A stretch of DNA of 64,000 nt from Pseudomonas arsenicoxydans (lineage in GTDB: Bacteria > Pseudomonadota > Gammaproteobacteria > Pseudomonadales > Pseudomonadaceae). This document shows, piece after piece, positions 53,121 through 63,252 of the stretch. The DNA lies in the NCBI RefSeq assembly GCF_006438915.1, contig NZ_RCZE01000001.1:420325-484324 (forward strand), given 5' to 3'. A program made the position numbers and the translations under genes. Below the pieces are notes generated by a model, which saw only the letters and a list, made by a program, of their open reading frames with translations, ran no database searches and was not told the origin of the DNA. Every line of letters starts with the position of its first letter. Position 1 is the stretch's first letter.

Positions 53121-53882
53121 TTACTTATCGTCAGCTTTGCCCGGAACATTAGCGGTTTCACCGCTGGTTCCTTCAACTTCTTCTTTCATGCGCTTGAGGC
53201 CCAGGTGACGCACGTCGGTGCCGCGCACCAGGTAAATCACCAGTTCCGAGATATTGCGCGCGTGGTCGCCGATCCGTTCGAGCGAACGCAGCACCCAGAT
53301 AATGCTCAAGACCCTCGAGATAGAGCGTGGGTCTTCCATCATGTAGGTCGCCAGCTCACGCAGGGCGGTCTTGTATTCACGGTCGATGATCTTGTCGTAC
53401 TGCGCCACCGACAACGCCAGGTCGGCGTCGAAACGGGCAAACGCGTCCAGCGCATCACGCACCATGTTGCGCACCTGGTCGCCAATGTGGCGAACCTCGA
53501 CGTAACCGCGCGGTGCTTCGCCTTCTTCGCACAACTGAATGGCGCGGCGGGCAATCTTGGTCGCTTCGTCACCGATGCGCTCCAGGTCGATGACCGACTT
53601 GGAGATGCTGATGATCAGGCGCAAGTCAGAAGCCGCTGGCTGACGACGGGCCAGAATGCGCAGGCATTCTTCGTCGATGTTGCGTTCCATCTGGTTGATC
53701 TGGTCGTCGATTTCGCGGACCTGCTGGGCCAGACCGGAGTCGGCTTCGATCAGCGCGGTCACCGCGTCGTTGACCTGCTTTTCCACCAGCCCGCCCATGG
53801 CCAGGAGGTGGCTGCGCACTTCCTCCAGTTCGGCGTTGAACTGCGCGGAAATGTGGTGGGTAAGGCCTTCTTTACTAATCAT
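53121..53882 (-). CDS. phoU: PhoU, phosphate signalling regulator
   Basis: 253-aa two-repeat helical protein mediating negative control of PhoR by the Pst transporter. It begins MISKEGLTHHISAQFNAELE. Two metal-binding-type repeats are visible: ERIGDEATKIARRA and ERIGDHARNISELVIYL. 70 bases separate it from pstB. Confidence 0.95.
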   Translation of the reverse strand: MISKEGLTHHISAQFNAELEEVRSHLLAMGGLVEKQVNDAVTALIEADSGLAQQVREIDDQINQMERNIDEECLRILARRQPAASDLRLIISISKSVIDLERIGDEATKIARRAIQLCEEGEAPRGYVEVRHIGDQVRNMVRDALDAFARFDADLALSVAQYDKIIDREYKTALRELATYMMEDPRSISRVLSIIWVLRSLERIGDHARNISELVIYLVRGTDVRHLGLKRMKEEVEGTSGETANVPGKADDK

Positions 53883-53952
53883 GTTGGCGTCCTTGGAGCG
53901 TCCGGTAAGGTGCGGTGGGCCGCAGCGTCAGTTCAGTGAGCAACCACAAGTC

Positions 53953-54786
53953 CTAGCCATAACGACCGGTGATGTAGTCTTCGGTCTGCTTCTTCGCCGG
54001 ATTGGTGAACAGGGTGTCGGTGTCGCCGAATTCCACCAGTTTGCCCATGTACATGAACGCCGTGTAGTCGGAAACCCGCGCGGCCTGTTGCATGTTGTGG
54101 GTCACGATGACGATGGTGAATTTCGATTTCAGTTCGTAGATCAGCTCTTCGACTTTCAACGTGGAGATCGGGTCGAGTGCCGAGCACGGTTCGTCGAGCA
54201 ACAACACTTCCGGTTCCACGGCGATGGTGCGCGCGATGACCAGACGTTGTTGCTGACCACCGGACAGGCCGAGTGCCGATTCGTGCAGACGGTCTTTGAC
54301 CTCGTCCCACAACGCCGCGCCTTTCAACGCCCACTCAACGGCTTCGTCGAGGATGCGCTTCTTGTTGATGCCCTGGATGCGCAGGCCATACACCACGTTT
54401 TCGTAGATAGTCTTCGGGAACGGATTCGGCTTCTGGAACACCATGCCCACGCGACGACGCAGTTCGGCAACGTCTTCGCCCTTGCGATAGATGTTGTTGC
54501 CGTAGAGGTTGATCGCGCCTTCGACGCGACAGCCATCCACCAGGTCGTTCATGCGGTTGAAGGTGCGCAGCAGCGTGGATTTGCCGCAGCCGGACGGACC
54601 GATGAAAGCGGTCACGCGTTGTTTCGGGATGTTCATGCTGACGTCGTACAGCGCTTGTTTCTCGCCGTAGAACAGGCTCAGGCCCGGCACTTCAATGGCC
54701 ACGGTTTCCTGTTCGAGACTCAGGCTCTGTTTGTCGCGACCCAGCGCCGACATGTTGATGCCGTGGGTATGTGTTTCGTGCTGCAT
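53953..54786 (-). CDS. pstB: PstB, phosphate ABC transporter ATPase
   Basis: 277-aa ATPase of the high-affinity phosphate importer. The start at 54786 ([20 protein letters not shown]) is preceded by GGGAG. Walker [10 protein letters not shown], signature [13 protein letters not shown], Walker [14 protein letters not shown] and the switch His in [16 protein letters not shown] are present. Upstream in-frame codons are not needed. Confidence 0.97.
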   Translation of the reverse strand: MQHETHTHGINMSALGRDKQSLSLEQETVAIEVPGLSLFYGEKQALYDVSMNIPKQRVTAFIGPSGCGKSTLLRTFNRMNDLVDGCRVEGAINLYGNNIYRKGEDVAELRRRVGMVFQKPNPFPKTIYENVVYGLRIQGINKKRILDEAVEWALKGAALWDEVKDRLHESALGLSGGQQQRLVIARTIAVEPEVLLLDEPCSALDPISTLKVEELIYELKSKFTIVIVTHNMQQAARVSDYTAFMYMGKLVEFGDTDTLFTNPAKKQTEDYITGRYG

Positions 54787-54867
54787 GGGAGGCTCCCTGT
54801 GCTGACAAATTCGGTTCGGAACGCCACTTCGCGGCATGCCAATAAATGTTCGGTGGACGCGATCTAC

Positions 54868-54939
54868 TGTGGGAGCGGGCTTGCTCGCGAAGGGGCCCTC
54901 ACGGCCGCCAAAAGCTTCGCGAGCAAGCCCGCTCCCACA
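54868..54939. repeat. REP pair between pstA and pstB
   Basis: Perfect 25-bp inverted arms (54868-54892 and 54915-54939; the left arm begins TGTGGGAGCGGGCTTGCTCG) with a 22-base spacer. It lies inside the pst operon, where it would form a strong hairpin in the mRNA upstream of pstB. Confidence 0.9.
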
Positions 54940-54955
54940 AGGTCCGCACCGACCT

Positions 54956-56626
54956 TTAACTATCCAGCGCTTTGTATTTCTCGCGCAGGTGGTTCCGGAT
55001 GTAGACGGCCGACAGGTTGAGTGTGGCGATCACCAGTACCAGCAGCAGCGCCGTGGCGTACACCAACGGCCGCGCGGCTTCGACGTTCGGGCTCTGGAAG
55101 CCGACGTCATAAATATGGAAGCCCAAGTGCATGATCTTCTGGTCAAGGTGAAGGTACGGGTAGTTACCGTCCAACGGCAGCGACGGCGCCAGTTTCACCA
55201 CACCGACCAACATCAGCGGCGCCACTTCACCGGCGGCGCGTGCCACAGCGAGGATCATGCCGGTCATCATCGCCGGGCTGGCCATCGGCAGAACGATCTT
55301 CCACAAGGTTTCTGCCTTGGTCGCGCCGAGGGCCAACGAGCCTTCGCGCACGGTGCGAGGAATCCGCGCCAGGCCTTCTTCGGTGGCCACGATCACCACT
55401 GGAACGGCCAGCAGTGCCAGGGTCAGCGAGGCCCAGAGCAGGCCCGGTGTACCGAAGGTCGGTGCCGGCAATGCTTCAGGAAAGAACAAACGGTCAACCG
55501 AGCCGCCCAGCACATAGACGAAGAAGCCCAGGCCGAACACGCCGTAAACAATGGCCGGTACGCCCGCCAGGTTGTTCACCGCGATGCGGATGATGCGGGT
55601 CAGCACGTTCTGCTTGGCGTATTCACGCAGGTAAACCGCCGCCAGCACGCCGAATGGCGTCACGATCATCGCCATGATCAACGTCATCATCACGGTGCCG
55701 AAAATCGCCGGGAAGATCCCGCCTTCGGTGTTCGCTTCACGCGGGTCGTCGGACAGGAATTCCCAGACCTTGCTGAAGTAAAAGCCGACCTTGGTCAGCG
55801 TGCCCATGGCGTTCGGCTGGTAAGCGTGAACCACCTTGCCGACGCTGATTTCGATTTCCTTGCCGTTCGCATCGCGGGCCGTGAGGCTGTCGCGGTTGAA
55901 CTGGGCGTGCAGGTCATTCAGACGGGCTTCGATGTCTTGATAACGTGCGTTCAGTTCGGCGCGTTCGGCATCCATGTCCGCTTGCGCGGCGGCGTCGAGC
56001 TTGCCGGCCAGTTCCAGTTTGCGACCGTGCAGACGAATGCGTTCCAGACCCGAGTTGATCGCACCGATGTCGGTCTTTTCCAAGGTTTTGAGCTGTGCCG
56101 CGAGCTGGTTCACACGATCGACACGCGCCTGCAGTTCCGGCCAGGCTGCTTCGCCTTCAGCGATGACTTTGCCATCCTGTTTGACGTTGACCAGGTAACC
56201 GTAGAAGTTGCCCCACTCGCGACGCTCGATGGTCATCAGCTCAGGCGGGGTTTTCTGGTTGGTCAGCCACTCGCCGACGATCCAGGTGAAGTCGTTTCCG
56301 TTCAAATCACGGTTGCCGACCTTGATCAGCTCGCGAGTCATGAACTCCGGGCCCTGATCGGGCACCGGCAGGCCAGCGCTTTTCAGGCGCTCGCGCGGCA
56401 CTTCTTCTTTCTGTACCACTTCACCGATAACCAGGTGATTGGCCTGGCCCGGTACGTCGTAGCTGGCGTGAATCAAATCCGCCGGCCAGAAGTGACCCAG
56501 GCCGCGCACGGCAATCACGGCCAGCAGGCCAATGGTCATGATGACCGCGATGGACACCGCGCCACCGCTGATCCAGACGCCCGGGGCGCCGCTCTTGAAC
56601 CATCCATTCAGGGAGTTCTGTTTCAC
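54956..56626 (-). CDS. pstA: PstA, phosphate ABC transporter permease
   Basis: 556-aa permease, longer than the E. coli form because of a large periplasmic/coiled-coil insert after the first helix (about 60-260, with [20 protein letters not shown]). The membrane domain follows, with the coupling-helix region [31 protein letters not shown]. It starts 15 bases after pstC. The long form is usual in Pseudomonas. Confidence 0.95.
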   Translation of the reverse strand: MKQNSLNGWFKSGAPGVWISGGAVSIAVIMTIGLLAVIAVRGLGHFWPADLIHASYDVPGQANHLVIGEVVQKEEVPRERLKSAGLPVPDQGPEFMTRELIKVGNRDLNGNDFTWIVGEWLTNQKTPPELMTIERREWGNFYGYLVNVKQDGKVIAEGEAAWPELQARVDRVNQLAAQLKTLEKTDIGAINSGLERIRLHGRKLELAGKLDAAAQADMDAERAELNARYQDIEARLNDLHAQFNRDSLTARDANGKEIEISVGKVVHAYQPNAMGTLTKVGFYFSKVWEFLSDDPREANTEGGIFPAIFGTVMMTLIMAMIVTPFGVLAAVYLREYAKQNVLTRIIRIAVNNLAGVPAIVYGVFGLGFFVYVLGGSVDRLFFPEALPAPTFGTPGLLWASLTLALLAVPVVIVATEEGLARIPRTVREGSLALGATKAETLWKIVLPMASPAMMTGMILAVARAAGEVAPLMLVGVVKLAPSLPLDGNYPYLHLDQKIMHLGFHIYDVGFQSPNVEAARPLVYATALLLVLVIATLNLSAVYIRNHLREKYKALDS

Positions 56627-56641
56627 AGACTTCTACCTTTC

Positions 56642-58924
56642 TTAAAGCGACGAGTATTTCTTGCGCAGACGCTGACGAATCAGTTCTGCGAGGGTGTTCA
56701 TGACGAAGGTGAACAACAACAGCACCAGCGCCGAGAGGAACAGCACGCGGTAGTGGCTGCCGCCGACTTCCGATTCGGGCATTTCCACCGCGACGTTGGC
56801 AGCCAGCGTGCGCAGGCCTTCGAACAGGTTCATTTCCATGACCGGGGTGTTACCGGTGGCCATCAACACGATCATGGTTTCACCGACCGCACGGCCCATG
56901 CCGATCATCAGCGCCGAGAAAATGCCCGGGCTGGCAGTGAGGATCACCACGCGGGTCATGGTCTGCCACGGCGTAGCGCCGAGGGCCAGGGAGCCGAGGG
57001 TCAAGCCACGAGGCACGCTGAACACGGCGTCTTCGGCAATGGAGTAGATGTTCGGGATCACCGCGAAGCCCATGGCCAGACCAACAACCAGAGCGTTGCG
57101 CTGGTCGTAGGTGATGCCCAGGTCGTGTGAGATCCACATGCGCATGTCGCCGCCGAAGAACCAGGTTTCCATGTACGGGCTCATGTACAGCGAGAGCCAG
57201 CCCACAAACAGGATCACCGGAATCAGGATCGCGCTTTCCCAGCCGTCCGGCACTTTCAGGCGGATCGACTCAGGCAGGCGACTGAAGGTGAAACCGGCGA
57301 CCAGGATGCCGATCGGCAGGAGCATCAGCAGGCTGAAGATGCCCGGCAAATGCCCTTCTACATACGGCGCGAGGAACAGGCCGGCGAAGAAACCGAGGAT
57401 CACCGTCGGCATCGCTTCCATCAGTTCGATCACCGGCTTGACCTTGCGGCGCAGGCTCGGGGCCATGAAGTACGCGGTGTAGATCGCCGCAGCGACGGCC
57501 AGCGGTGCCGCCAGCAGCATGGCGTAGAACGCGGCCTTCAAGGTACCGAAGGTCAGCGGGGACAAGCTCATCTTCGGTTCGAAGTCGGTGTTGGCGGCGG
57601 TCGATTGCCAGACGTATTTAGGTTCGTCGTAGTTCTCGTACCAGACTTTGCTCCACAACGCGCTCCAGGATACTTCCGGGTGCGGGTTGTCCAGCAGCAG
57701 CGGCTGAATCTTGCCGTCCGCTTCGACAATGATGCGGTTGGCGCGTGGCGACATGCCGAACAGGCCCTGACCTTCCACAACCTGATCCACCAGCAAAGTG
57801 CGGTGAGCGGTACTGTGGAACACGCCAAGCTTGCCCGAGGCGTCGAGGGCGACGAAGCCTTTGCGACGTTCTTCAGCACTGATTTCAATGATCGGTGTGG
57901 TGCCCATCTGGAAGGTGCGAATCTGCTTCAGACGCTGCTCGCCATCGGGATCGCGCGCCATGAACCACTGGGCCAGACCACCTTTGGAGTCACCGAGGAT
58001 CAGCGAGATACCGCCCACCAGTTGCGTACTGGCAGTGATTTGCGCTTCGCCGTCTTCAAGCAGTTTGTAGCGACCGTTAAGGCTCTTGTCGCGCAGGCTG
58101 AACACGTCGGCCTGAGCACGCCCGTTGATCACGTACAGCCACTGCTGACGTGGGTCGACGAAGATGTTCTTCACCGGCTCGGTCATCTGCGGCAGGTCGA
58201 TACGCTTCTGCTCGTTGGTGACTTCGCCGGTCATCATGTTTTCTTCGCTGGTCAGCGACAAAACATTGAGTTGCGAACCGGTAGAGCCGACCAGCATCAG
58301 GGTCGAATCGGTGGCGTTGAGGCTGACGTGCTCCAGAGCGCCGCCGGATTCGTTGACCGCGATTGGCGTTTCGCCGTACGGGTATTCGATGGCTGGCGAG
58401 ATGGTTTTCTTGCCGGCCGGGTAGCTGACTTTATAGGTGTGACGGAACACCAGTGCCTGACCGTTGGACAGGCCCACTGCCACCAACGGGTGACCGGGCT
58501 GGTCTTTACCAATGGAGGTCACGTTGACACCGGCCGGGAGCGGCAGATCGACGCGCTTGAGTTCAGCGCCACTGTCGATATCAAAGAATAGCGCCTGGCC
58601 CTTGTCGGAAACCCGCATGGCGACCTGGTTCTGCTCTTCCAGGGAGATCATCAACGGCTTGCCGGCGTCTTGCATCCAGGCAGGCGTGATGGCGTCCTTG
58701 GCGGTCAGGTCGGCACCCTGGAACAGGGGCGCAACGACGTAGGCAAGGAAGAAGAAAATCAGTGTGATCGCGCCGAGGACAGCGAGGCCGCCAACAAGGA
58801 CATACCAACGGGTCAGGCGATCTTTGAGCGCGCGAATGCGGCGCTTGCGTTGCAGCTCAGGCGTATTGAAGTCAATTCGCTTGGGGGGATTCGTAGTCAT
58901 GGTGGAATTGGCCAGATCATTCAT
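56642..58924 (-). CDS. pstC: PstC, phosphate ABC transporter permease
   Basis: About 760-aa permease with a cytoplasmic start, one helix (about 37-60) and a periplasmic insert of roughly 350 residues of beta-propeller-like repeats (DRQQWLYVINGRAQADVFSL-type segments), then the permease domain ([29 protein letters not shown]). AGGG precedes the ATG at 58924. Because the Pho box ends only 22 bases upstream, the leader must be very short, and a start at 58900 (MTTNPPKRIDF) is an alternative. Confidence 0.94.
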   Translation of the reverse strand: MNDLANSTMTTNPPKRIDFNTPELQRKRRIRALKDRLTRWYVLVGGLAVLGAITLIFFFLAYVVAPLFQGADLTAKDAITPAWMQDAGKPLMISLEEQNQVAMRVSDKGQALFFDIDSGAELKRVDLPLPAGVNVTSIGKDQPGHPLVAVGLSNGQALVFRHTYKVSYPAGKKTISPAIEYPYGETPIAVNESGGALEHVSLNATDSTLMLVGSTGSQLNVLSLTSEENMMTGEVTNEQKRIDLPQMTEPVKNIFVDPRQQWLYVINGRAQADVFSLRDKSLNGRYKLLEDGEAQITASTQLVGGISLILGDSKGGLAQWFMARDPDGEQRLKQIRTFQMGTTPIIEISAEERRKGFVALDASGKLGVFHSTAHRTLLVDQVVEGQGLFGMSPRANRIIVEADGKIQPLLLDNPHPEVSWSALWSKVWYENYDEPKYVWQSTAANTDFEPKMSLSPLTFGTLKAAFYAMLLAAPLAVAAAIYTAYFMAPSLRRKVKPVIELMEAMPTVILGFFAGLFLAPYVEGHLPGIFSLLMLLPIGILVAGFTFSRLPESIRLKVPDGWESAILIPVILFVGWLSLYMSPYMETWFFGGDMRMWISHDLGITYDQRNALVVGLAMGFAVIPNIYSIAEDAVFSVPRGLTLGSLALGATPWQTMTRVVILTASPGIFSALMIGMGRAVGETMIVLMATGNTPVMEMNLFEGLRTLAANVAVEMPESEVGGSHYRVLFLSALVLLLFTFVMNTLAELIRQRLRKKYSSL

Positions 58925-58946
58925 GCGCACACCCTAGCGATCCTGT

Positions 58947-58975
58947 ATGACAGAAAGATGACAATGCAGTGACGC
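58947..58975 (-). promoter_or_regulatory. Pho box upstream of pstC
   Basis: Read on the minus strand: GCGTCAC-TGCA-TTGTCAT-CTTT-CTGTCAT, three units 11 bases apart. A TAGGGT hexamer 10 bases downstream may be the -10 element. It gives pstCAB-phoU a PhoB-dependent promoter separate from that of pstS. Confidence 0.82.
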
Positions 58976-59039
58976 AACAAGTCCGCCGCCAGCGGGAACT
59001 GGCAGAGGACCGGAAATTTGTTGAGTTGTGGGAGCAAAC

Positions 59040-59163
59040 TGTGGCGAGGGGGCTTGCCCCCGTTGGGGAGCGAAGCGCCCCCCAAAACCAGTCACCGCAT
59101 TCTAAGCGTCGACCGATTTACGACTGCTTCGCAGTCGATACGGGGGCAAGCCCCTCACCACAC
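59040..59163. repeat. REP pair between pstS and pstC
   Basis: Inverted TGTGGCGAGGGGGCTTGCCC units with inner dyads GGAGCGAAGCGCCCC and GACTGCTTCGCAGTC. They fill most of the gap between pstC's Pho box and the pstS end. Confidence 0.88.
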
Positions 59164-59180
59164 AAGCCTTGCTCCTACAG

Positions 59181-59200
59181 ATCCGGGGCTAGCCCCGGAT
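59181..59200 (-). terminator. Perfect palindrome after pstS
   Basis: A 20-bp perfect palindrome, ATCCGGGGCTAGCCCCGGAT, lies 7 bases beyond the pstS stop on the minus strand. There is no U tract, so partial termination or mRNA 3'-end protection of the abundant pstS message is likely. Confidence 0.6.
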
Positions 59201-59207
59201 CAGGGTG

Positions 59208-60209
59208 TTACTTTTTTGCGACTTCAGCGCCGCCTTCCGCCAGACCCAGGTCAGCCAATGCTTTGGCAGCCACTTTGGCCGGCAGTGGGATGTAGCCGTC
59301 TTTCACTACAACTTCCTGGCCCTGTTTGGACAGAACCAGTTTGATGAACTCGGCTTCCAGCGGGGCCAGAGGCTTGTTCGGGGCTTTGTTGACATAAACG
59401 TAGAGGAAACGCGACAGCGGATATTTGCCGTTCAGTGCGTTTTCTTCGCTGTCTTCGATGAACTCAGTGGTTCCTTTCTTGGCCAGTGCCACTGTTTTCA
59501 CGCTAGCGGTTTTGTAGCCGATGCCCGAGTAACCGATGCCGTTCAGCGAGGAGCTGATCGACTGCACGACCGAAGCCGAACCGGGTTGTTCGTTCACGTT
59601 TGGTTTGTAGTCGCCTTTGCACAGGGCTTCTTCTTTGAAGTAGCCGTAGGTACCGGATACCGAGTTACGACCGAACAGTTGAACCGGCTTGTTGGCCAGG
59701 TCGCCGGTCACACCCAGGTCGCCCCAGGTTTTGACTTCGGTTTTAGCGCCACACAGACGAGTGGACGAGAAGATCGCGTCGACTTGTTCCATGGTCAGGT
59801 GCTGGATCGGGTTGTCTTTGTGTACGAAGACAGCCAGGGCGTCTACGGCAACCGGGATAGCGGTTGGCTTGTAGCCGTACTTCTGCTCGAAGGCAGCCAG
59901 TTCGGTGTCCTTCATTTTGCGGCTCATCGGGCCCAGGTTAGAGGTGCCTTCAGTCAGCGCAGGTGGCGCGGTGGCGGAGCCAGCGGCCTGAATCTGGATG
60001 TTTACGTTAGGGTATTCTTTTTTGTAGTTCTCAGCCCACAGGGTCATGAGGTTGGCCAGAGTATCGGAGCCGACGCTGGACAGGTTGCCCGACACACCAG
60101 TGGTCTTGGTGTAGCTCGGGATCGACGGGTCAACAGCGGCGAACGCGTTGGCAGTCGCAACGCCAGCAGCGACAAAAGTCATTGCCGCCATCAAACGCTT
60201 CAGTTTCAT
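59208..60209 (-). CDS. pstS: PstS, periplasmic phosphate-binding protein
   Basis: 333-aa binding protein with signal peptide (about 1-24, AFA-AVD). Phosphate-binding-protein segments are [40 protein letters not shown] and [19 protein letters not shown]. It is preceded by a strong Pho box and so is expected to be highly induced on phosphate limitation. Confidence 0.96.
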   Translation of the reverse strand: MKLKRLMAAMTFVAAGVATANAFAAVDPSIPSYTKTTGVSGNLSSVGSDTLANLMTLWAENYKKEYPNVNIQIQAAGSATAPPALTEGTSNLGPMSRKMKDTELAAFEQKYGYKPTAIPVAVDALAVFVHKDNPIQHLTMEQVDAIFSSTRLCGAKTEVKTWGDLGVTGDLANKPVQLFGRNSVSGTYGYFKEEALCKGDYKPNVNEQPGSASVVQSISSSLNGIGYSGIGYKTASVKTVALAKKGTTEFIEDSEENALNGKYPLSRFLYVYVNKAPNKPLAPLEAEFIKLVLSKQGQEVVVKDGYIPLPAKVAAKALADLGLAEGGAEVAKK

Positions 60210-60276
60210 GCCTTACTCCTAGCAGATAGGGTGTGTTAAGTCGGGGCCAAGTATCAGCAGGCCGTGTGAACACTCT

Positions 60277-60305
60277 ATGGCTGAAATATGACAATTGGAT
60301 GAAAG
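60277..60305 (-). promoter_or_regulatory. Pho box upstream of pstS
   Basis: Read on the minus strand: CTTTCAT-CCAA-TTGTCAT-ATTT-CAGCCAT, three units with exact 11-base spacing. It ends 67 bases before the pstS start. A clear PhoB target. Confidence 0.88.
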
Positions 60306-60348
60306 GCCAGCATTCAAGTGCCGGATAGATCCAGTCTTGCAGCGCAGG

Positions 60349-60382
60349 TTGACAAATCGAAACTAGAAGATAGCCTTGTCAA
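60349..60382 (+). promoter_or_regulatory. Promoter and candidate operator of the XRE/PIN pair
   Basis: TTGACA (60349-60354), 16 bases, TAGCCT: a perfect -35 with a weak -10. TTGACAA (60349-60355) and TTGTCAA (60376-60382) form a 7-bp inverted repeat overlapping both elements, a typical position for autorepression by the XRE protein. Confidence 0.55.
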
Positions 60383-60397
60383 CCACGAGAGGAACCC

Positions 60398-61462
60398 ATG
60401 ATTAACGACCGAATCCGCCGCGCTCGCCTACTGCGGGGCATGTCTCTAGAGGCTTTAGCGCTCAAGCTTGGCAATATCACCAAGCAAGGCCTCAGCAAAT
60501 ACGAGAAAGGGGCAAGTACTCCAAACTCCGCACGCCTGTTACAAATGGCAAAAGTATTGGAGGTCAGTCCAGAGTACTTTTTCCGGGCGGAGGCTGTGCC
60601 GCTTGCGCCGTTAGAGTTTCGCAAACTGGCGAAAATGCCGAAGTACCGCCAGGTTCAAGTCGAAGAACAGATTCGTGAGCATCTCGAGCGCTACATCGCT
60701 CTGGAGGATTGCTTCGACCCGGCGGACATCCAGACTCCCGTCACCCCAGCGCAAATGCTACCGGTTTCCTCTATAGAGGAAGCTGAACTCGCGGCCGAGC
60801 AACTGCGTGAATTCTGGAAGATCGGCAGTGACCCCATCTCCAACCTTACCGAGCAGCTGGAAGAGCACAGCATCAAGGTAGCAATGCTCATGGGGCCAGA
60901 TGACTTTGATGGGGCCTGCGCCGCAACCGGTGACGGTCGGCATGTCTTGATTGCACTCAACTCGGAGCGCCCCGGCGAACGCATACGCTTCACCGCTGCT
61001 CATGAACTGGGCCATTGGGTCATGCAGTTACCCGAAGAAATGCCCGAAAGAGAAAAGGAAAACTGCTGCCATCGTTTCGCGGGGGCCTTCCTCTATCCGG
61101 CCAAAGGTGTCACCAGTGACTTTGGTAACCACCCTCGCTCCAGGGTTCATCCCCGGGAGCTGCTCATCGCCAAGCGCCAATACGGAATTTCGATGCACGC
61201 AGCACTGCGGCGTCTCAAGGATTTAAATCTTCTCAGCGATGGCGGTTACAAATCCCTCACCATTCAATTCAGCTCGAACGGCTGGCGCAAGGCCGAGCCA
61301 GAGCCATTGCCGTGCAAACCACCACAACGTTTTGAGTCGCTGGTGTTTTGGGGATTGGCCGAAGGATTGATCACAAAATCCCGTGCAGCTGAACTTCTAC
61401 GCAAACCAGTGAGCGCTTTAGATCCCAACTTCCTGGGCTCACTGGAGAGTGCATGCCTCTGA
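60398..61462 (+). CDS. XRE-family HTH + ImmA/IrrE Zn-peptidase-domain protein
   Basis: 354-aa fusion. N-terminal HTH (about 5-62, MSLEALALKLGNITKQGLSKYEKGASTPNSARL...) and a C-terminal ImmA/IrrE (COG2856) metallopeptidase with FTAAHELGHW (HELGH at about 202-206). Proteins of this kind act as antitoxins or self-cleaving regulators of mobile elements. GAGAGGAACCC precedes the ATG. The end overlaps the PIN gene by 10 bases. Confidence 0.93.
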   Translation: MINDRIRRARLLRGMSLEALALKLGNITKQGLSKYEKGASTPNSARLLQMAKVLEVSPEYFFRAEAVPLAPLEFRKLAKMPKYRQVQVEEQIREHLERYIALEDCFDPADIQTPVTPAQMLPVSSIEEAELAAEQLREFWKIGSDPISNLTEQLEEHSIKVAMLMGPDDFDGACAATGDGRHVLIALNSERPGERIRFTAAHELGHWVMQLPEEMPEREKENCCHRFAGAFLYPAKGVTSDFGNHPRSRVHPRELLIAKRQYGISMHAALRRLKDLNLLSDGGYKSLTIQFSSNGWRKAEPEPLPCKPPQRFESLVFWGLAEGLITKSRAAELLRKPVSALDPNFLGSLESACL

Positions 61463-61944
61463 TCTACATCAGCGATACGAATATCTGGATCGATTTCAGG
61501 AATGCAGGGCTGCTGGAACAGATGTTCGGTCTGCCGTTCACTCTTTGCTGCACAGATTTCGTACTGCACGAGCTCGACGATTTTCCGCATGACGAATTGC
61601 TAGCCCGCGGGTTGATGGTCGAATCATTCGAGGGTCCGGAAGTGGCACGGCTGTTCAGTCTGAAAATCGAACATAACAACAGTTCTCTGGCAGACGTTTC
61701 CTGCTATCTACTTGCTCAACGCACAGGTCGACCGTTATTGACGGGGGACGGCAAACTTAGAAAGCAGGCACAAAAGGATGGGCTACAAGTACACGGTGCA
61801 CTATGGCTGCTGGACCTGATGGTTGACCATCAGGTTGTTGGATTGCAGCAGGCTGCGGATGCTTTAGAGGACATGCTCATGCGTGGAGCACGATTACCGT
61901 CAGGCGAGTGTGAGGCAAGGCTTTCGCGCTGGCGAAAGCCTTGA
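61453..61944 (+). CDS. PIN-domain toxin candidate
   Basis: 163-aa PIN nuclease-like protein: YISDTNIWIDFRNAG gives the first Asp, VLHELDDF a conserved Glu, and LLTGDGKLRKQA the third acidic site (SLADVS in between). Overlaps the XRE/ImmA gene, forming a type II toxin-antitoxin-like operon. RNase activity is inferred from the family. Confidence 0.88.
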   Translation: MPLIYISDTNIWIDFRNAGLLEQMFGLPFTLCCTDFVLHELDDFPHDELLARGLMVESFEGPEVARLFSLKIEHNNSSLADVSCYLLAQRTGRPLLTGDGKLRKQAQKDGLQVHGALWLLDLMVDHQVVGLQQAADALEDMLMRGARLPSGECEARLSRWRKP

Positions 61945-61953
61945 TGGAGAGAG

Positions 61954-63252
61954 TTAACGCCCCTTCTTCCAAAGATACCCACCCACCACAATCCCGACCC
62001 CGCAAATAATCGCCACATAGTAAGCAGGCCCCATCGGGCTTTCCTTCAGCAGCAACGTCACTACCATCGGCGTCAAACCACCGAAAATCGCGTAAGCCAG
62101 GTTGTACGAGAACGACAACCCGCTGAACCGCACCACCGCCGGGAAGGCCTTCACCATCACGTACGGCACCGCGCCGATGGTGCCCACCAGCAAACCGGTC
62201 AAGGCGTACATCGGGAACAGCCAGTCCGGGTGATTGAACAGGCTGTGATAGAACGTCCACGAGCTGATCAGCAGCGCTGCGCTGCCAAACACGAACACCC
62301 GCCCGGCACCAAAGCGATCCGCCAGCGCGCCGGAAGTCACACAACCCAGGCTCAGGAACACAATCGCCAGGCTGTTGGCCTGCAACGCCGTGGTCGGCGA
62401 GAAATGGTAAACGGTCTGCAACACGGTCGGGGTCATCAGGATGACCACGATGATGCCGGCGGACAGCAGCCAGGTCAGCAGCATGGAAATCAGGATCGCC
62501 CCGCGATGGTCGCGCAACACGGCGCGCAGCGGCACTTCTTCGGCCAGGGCTTTGCGCAGTTGCAGTTCGGCGAACACCGGGGTTTCGTGCAGCCAGCGGC
62601 GCAGGTACACCGAGAACAGGCCAAACACGCCACCGAGCAGGAACGGGATCCGCCAGGCGTAATCCGAGACTTCCACGGGGGTGTAAAGGCTGTTGATCGC
62701 CGTGGCGACCAAAGAGCCCAGCAGAATACCCGCCGTCAGACCGCTGGTCAGGGTGCCGCAGGCGTAACCGATATGCCGTTGCGGCACGTGTTCGGAAACG
62801 AAGACCCACGCGCCCGGCACTTCACCGCCAATCGCCGCGCCTTGAATCACCCGCATCAGCAGCAACAGGATCGGTGCCCACATGCCAATCTGCGCGTAAG
62901 TCGGCAGCAAACCCATGATCAGGGTCGGCACCGCCATCATGAAGATGCTCAGGGTGAACATCTTCTTGCGCCCCAGCAGGTCGCCGAAGTGCGCCATGAC
63001 GATGCCGCCCAATGGCCGCGCCAGGTAGCCGGCAGCGAAAATGCCGAAGGTCTGCATAAGACGCAGCCACTCGGGCATGTCCGCCGGGAAGAACAGTTTG
63101 CCCACCACCGTGGCGAAGAACACGAAGATGATGAAATCGTAGAACTCCAGCGCACCGCCCAGGGCAGACAGCGATAAAGTCTTGTAGTCGTTACGAGTCA
63201 ACGGACGTGCGGGTTGAGTCGGCTGCGCGATGCTCGAGGGCGCTGTGGTCAT
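61954..63252 (-). CDS. MFS metabolite:proton symporter
   Basis: 432-aa, 12-helix transporter of the metabolite:H+ symporter group (ProP/ShiA/CitA-like). Typical features: GGALEFYDFIIFVFFATVVG, AGYLARPLGGIVMAHFGDLLGRKKMF, RVIQGAAIGGEVPGAWVFVSEHVP. The substrate cannot be read from sequence; a small carboxylate or betaine is usual. The ATG at 63252 is preferred over upstream alternatives because the MFS part begins at MTTAPSS. Confidence 0.88.
   Translation of the reverse strand: MTTAPSSIAQPTQPARPLTRNDYKTLSLSALGGALEFYDFIIFVFFATVVGKLFFPADMPEWLRLMQTFGIFAAGYLARPLGGIVMAHFGDLLGRKKMFTLSIFMMAVPTLIMGLLPTYAQIGMWAPILLLLMRVIQGAAIGGEVPGAWVFVSEHVPQRHIGYACGTLTSGLTAGILLGSLVATAINSLYTPVEVSDYAWRIPFLLGGVFGLFSVYLRRWLHETPVFAELQLRKALAEEVPLRAVLRDHRGAILISMLLTWLLSAGIIVVILMTPTVLQTVYHFSPTTALQANSLAIVFLSLGCVTSGALADRFGAGRVFVFGSAALLISSWTFYHSLFNHPDWLFPMYALTGLLVGTIGAVPYVMVKAFPAVVRFSGLSFSYNLAYAIFGGLTPMVVTLLLKESPMGPAYYVAIICGVGIVVGGYLWKKGR

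Noticed and set aside
54836..57130. 764-aa plus-strand open frame
   Set aside because: Antisense to pstA and the end of pstC; His/Gln/Arg-rich shadow.
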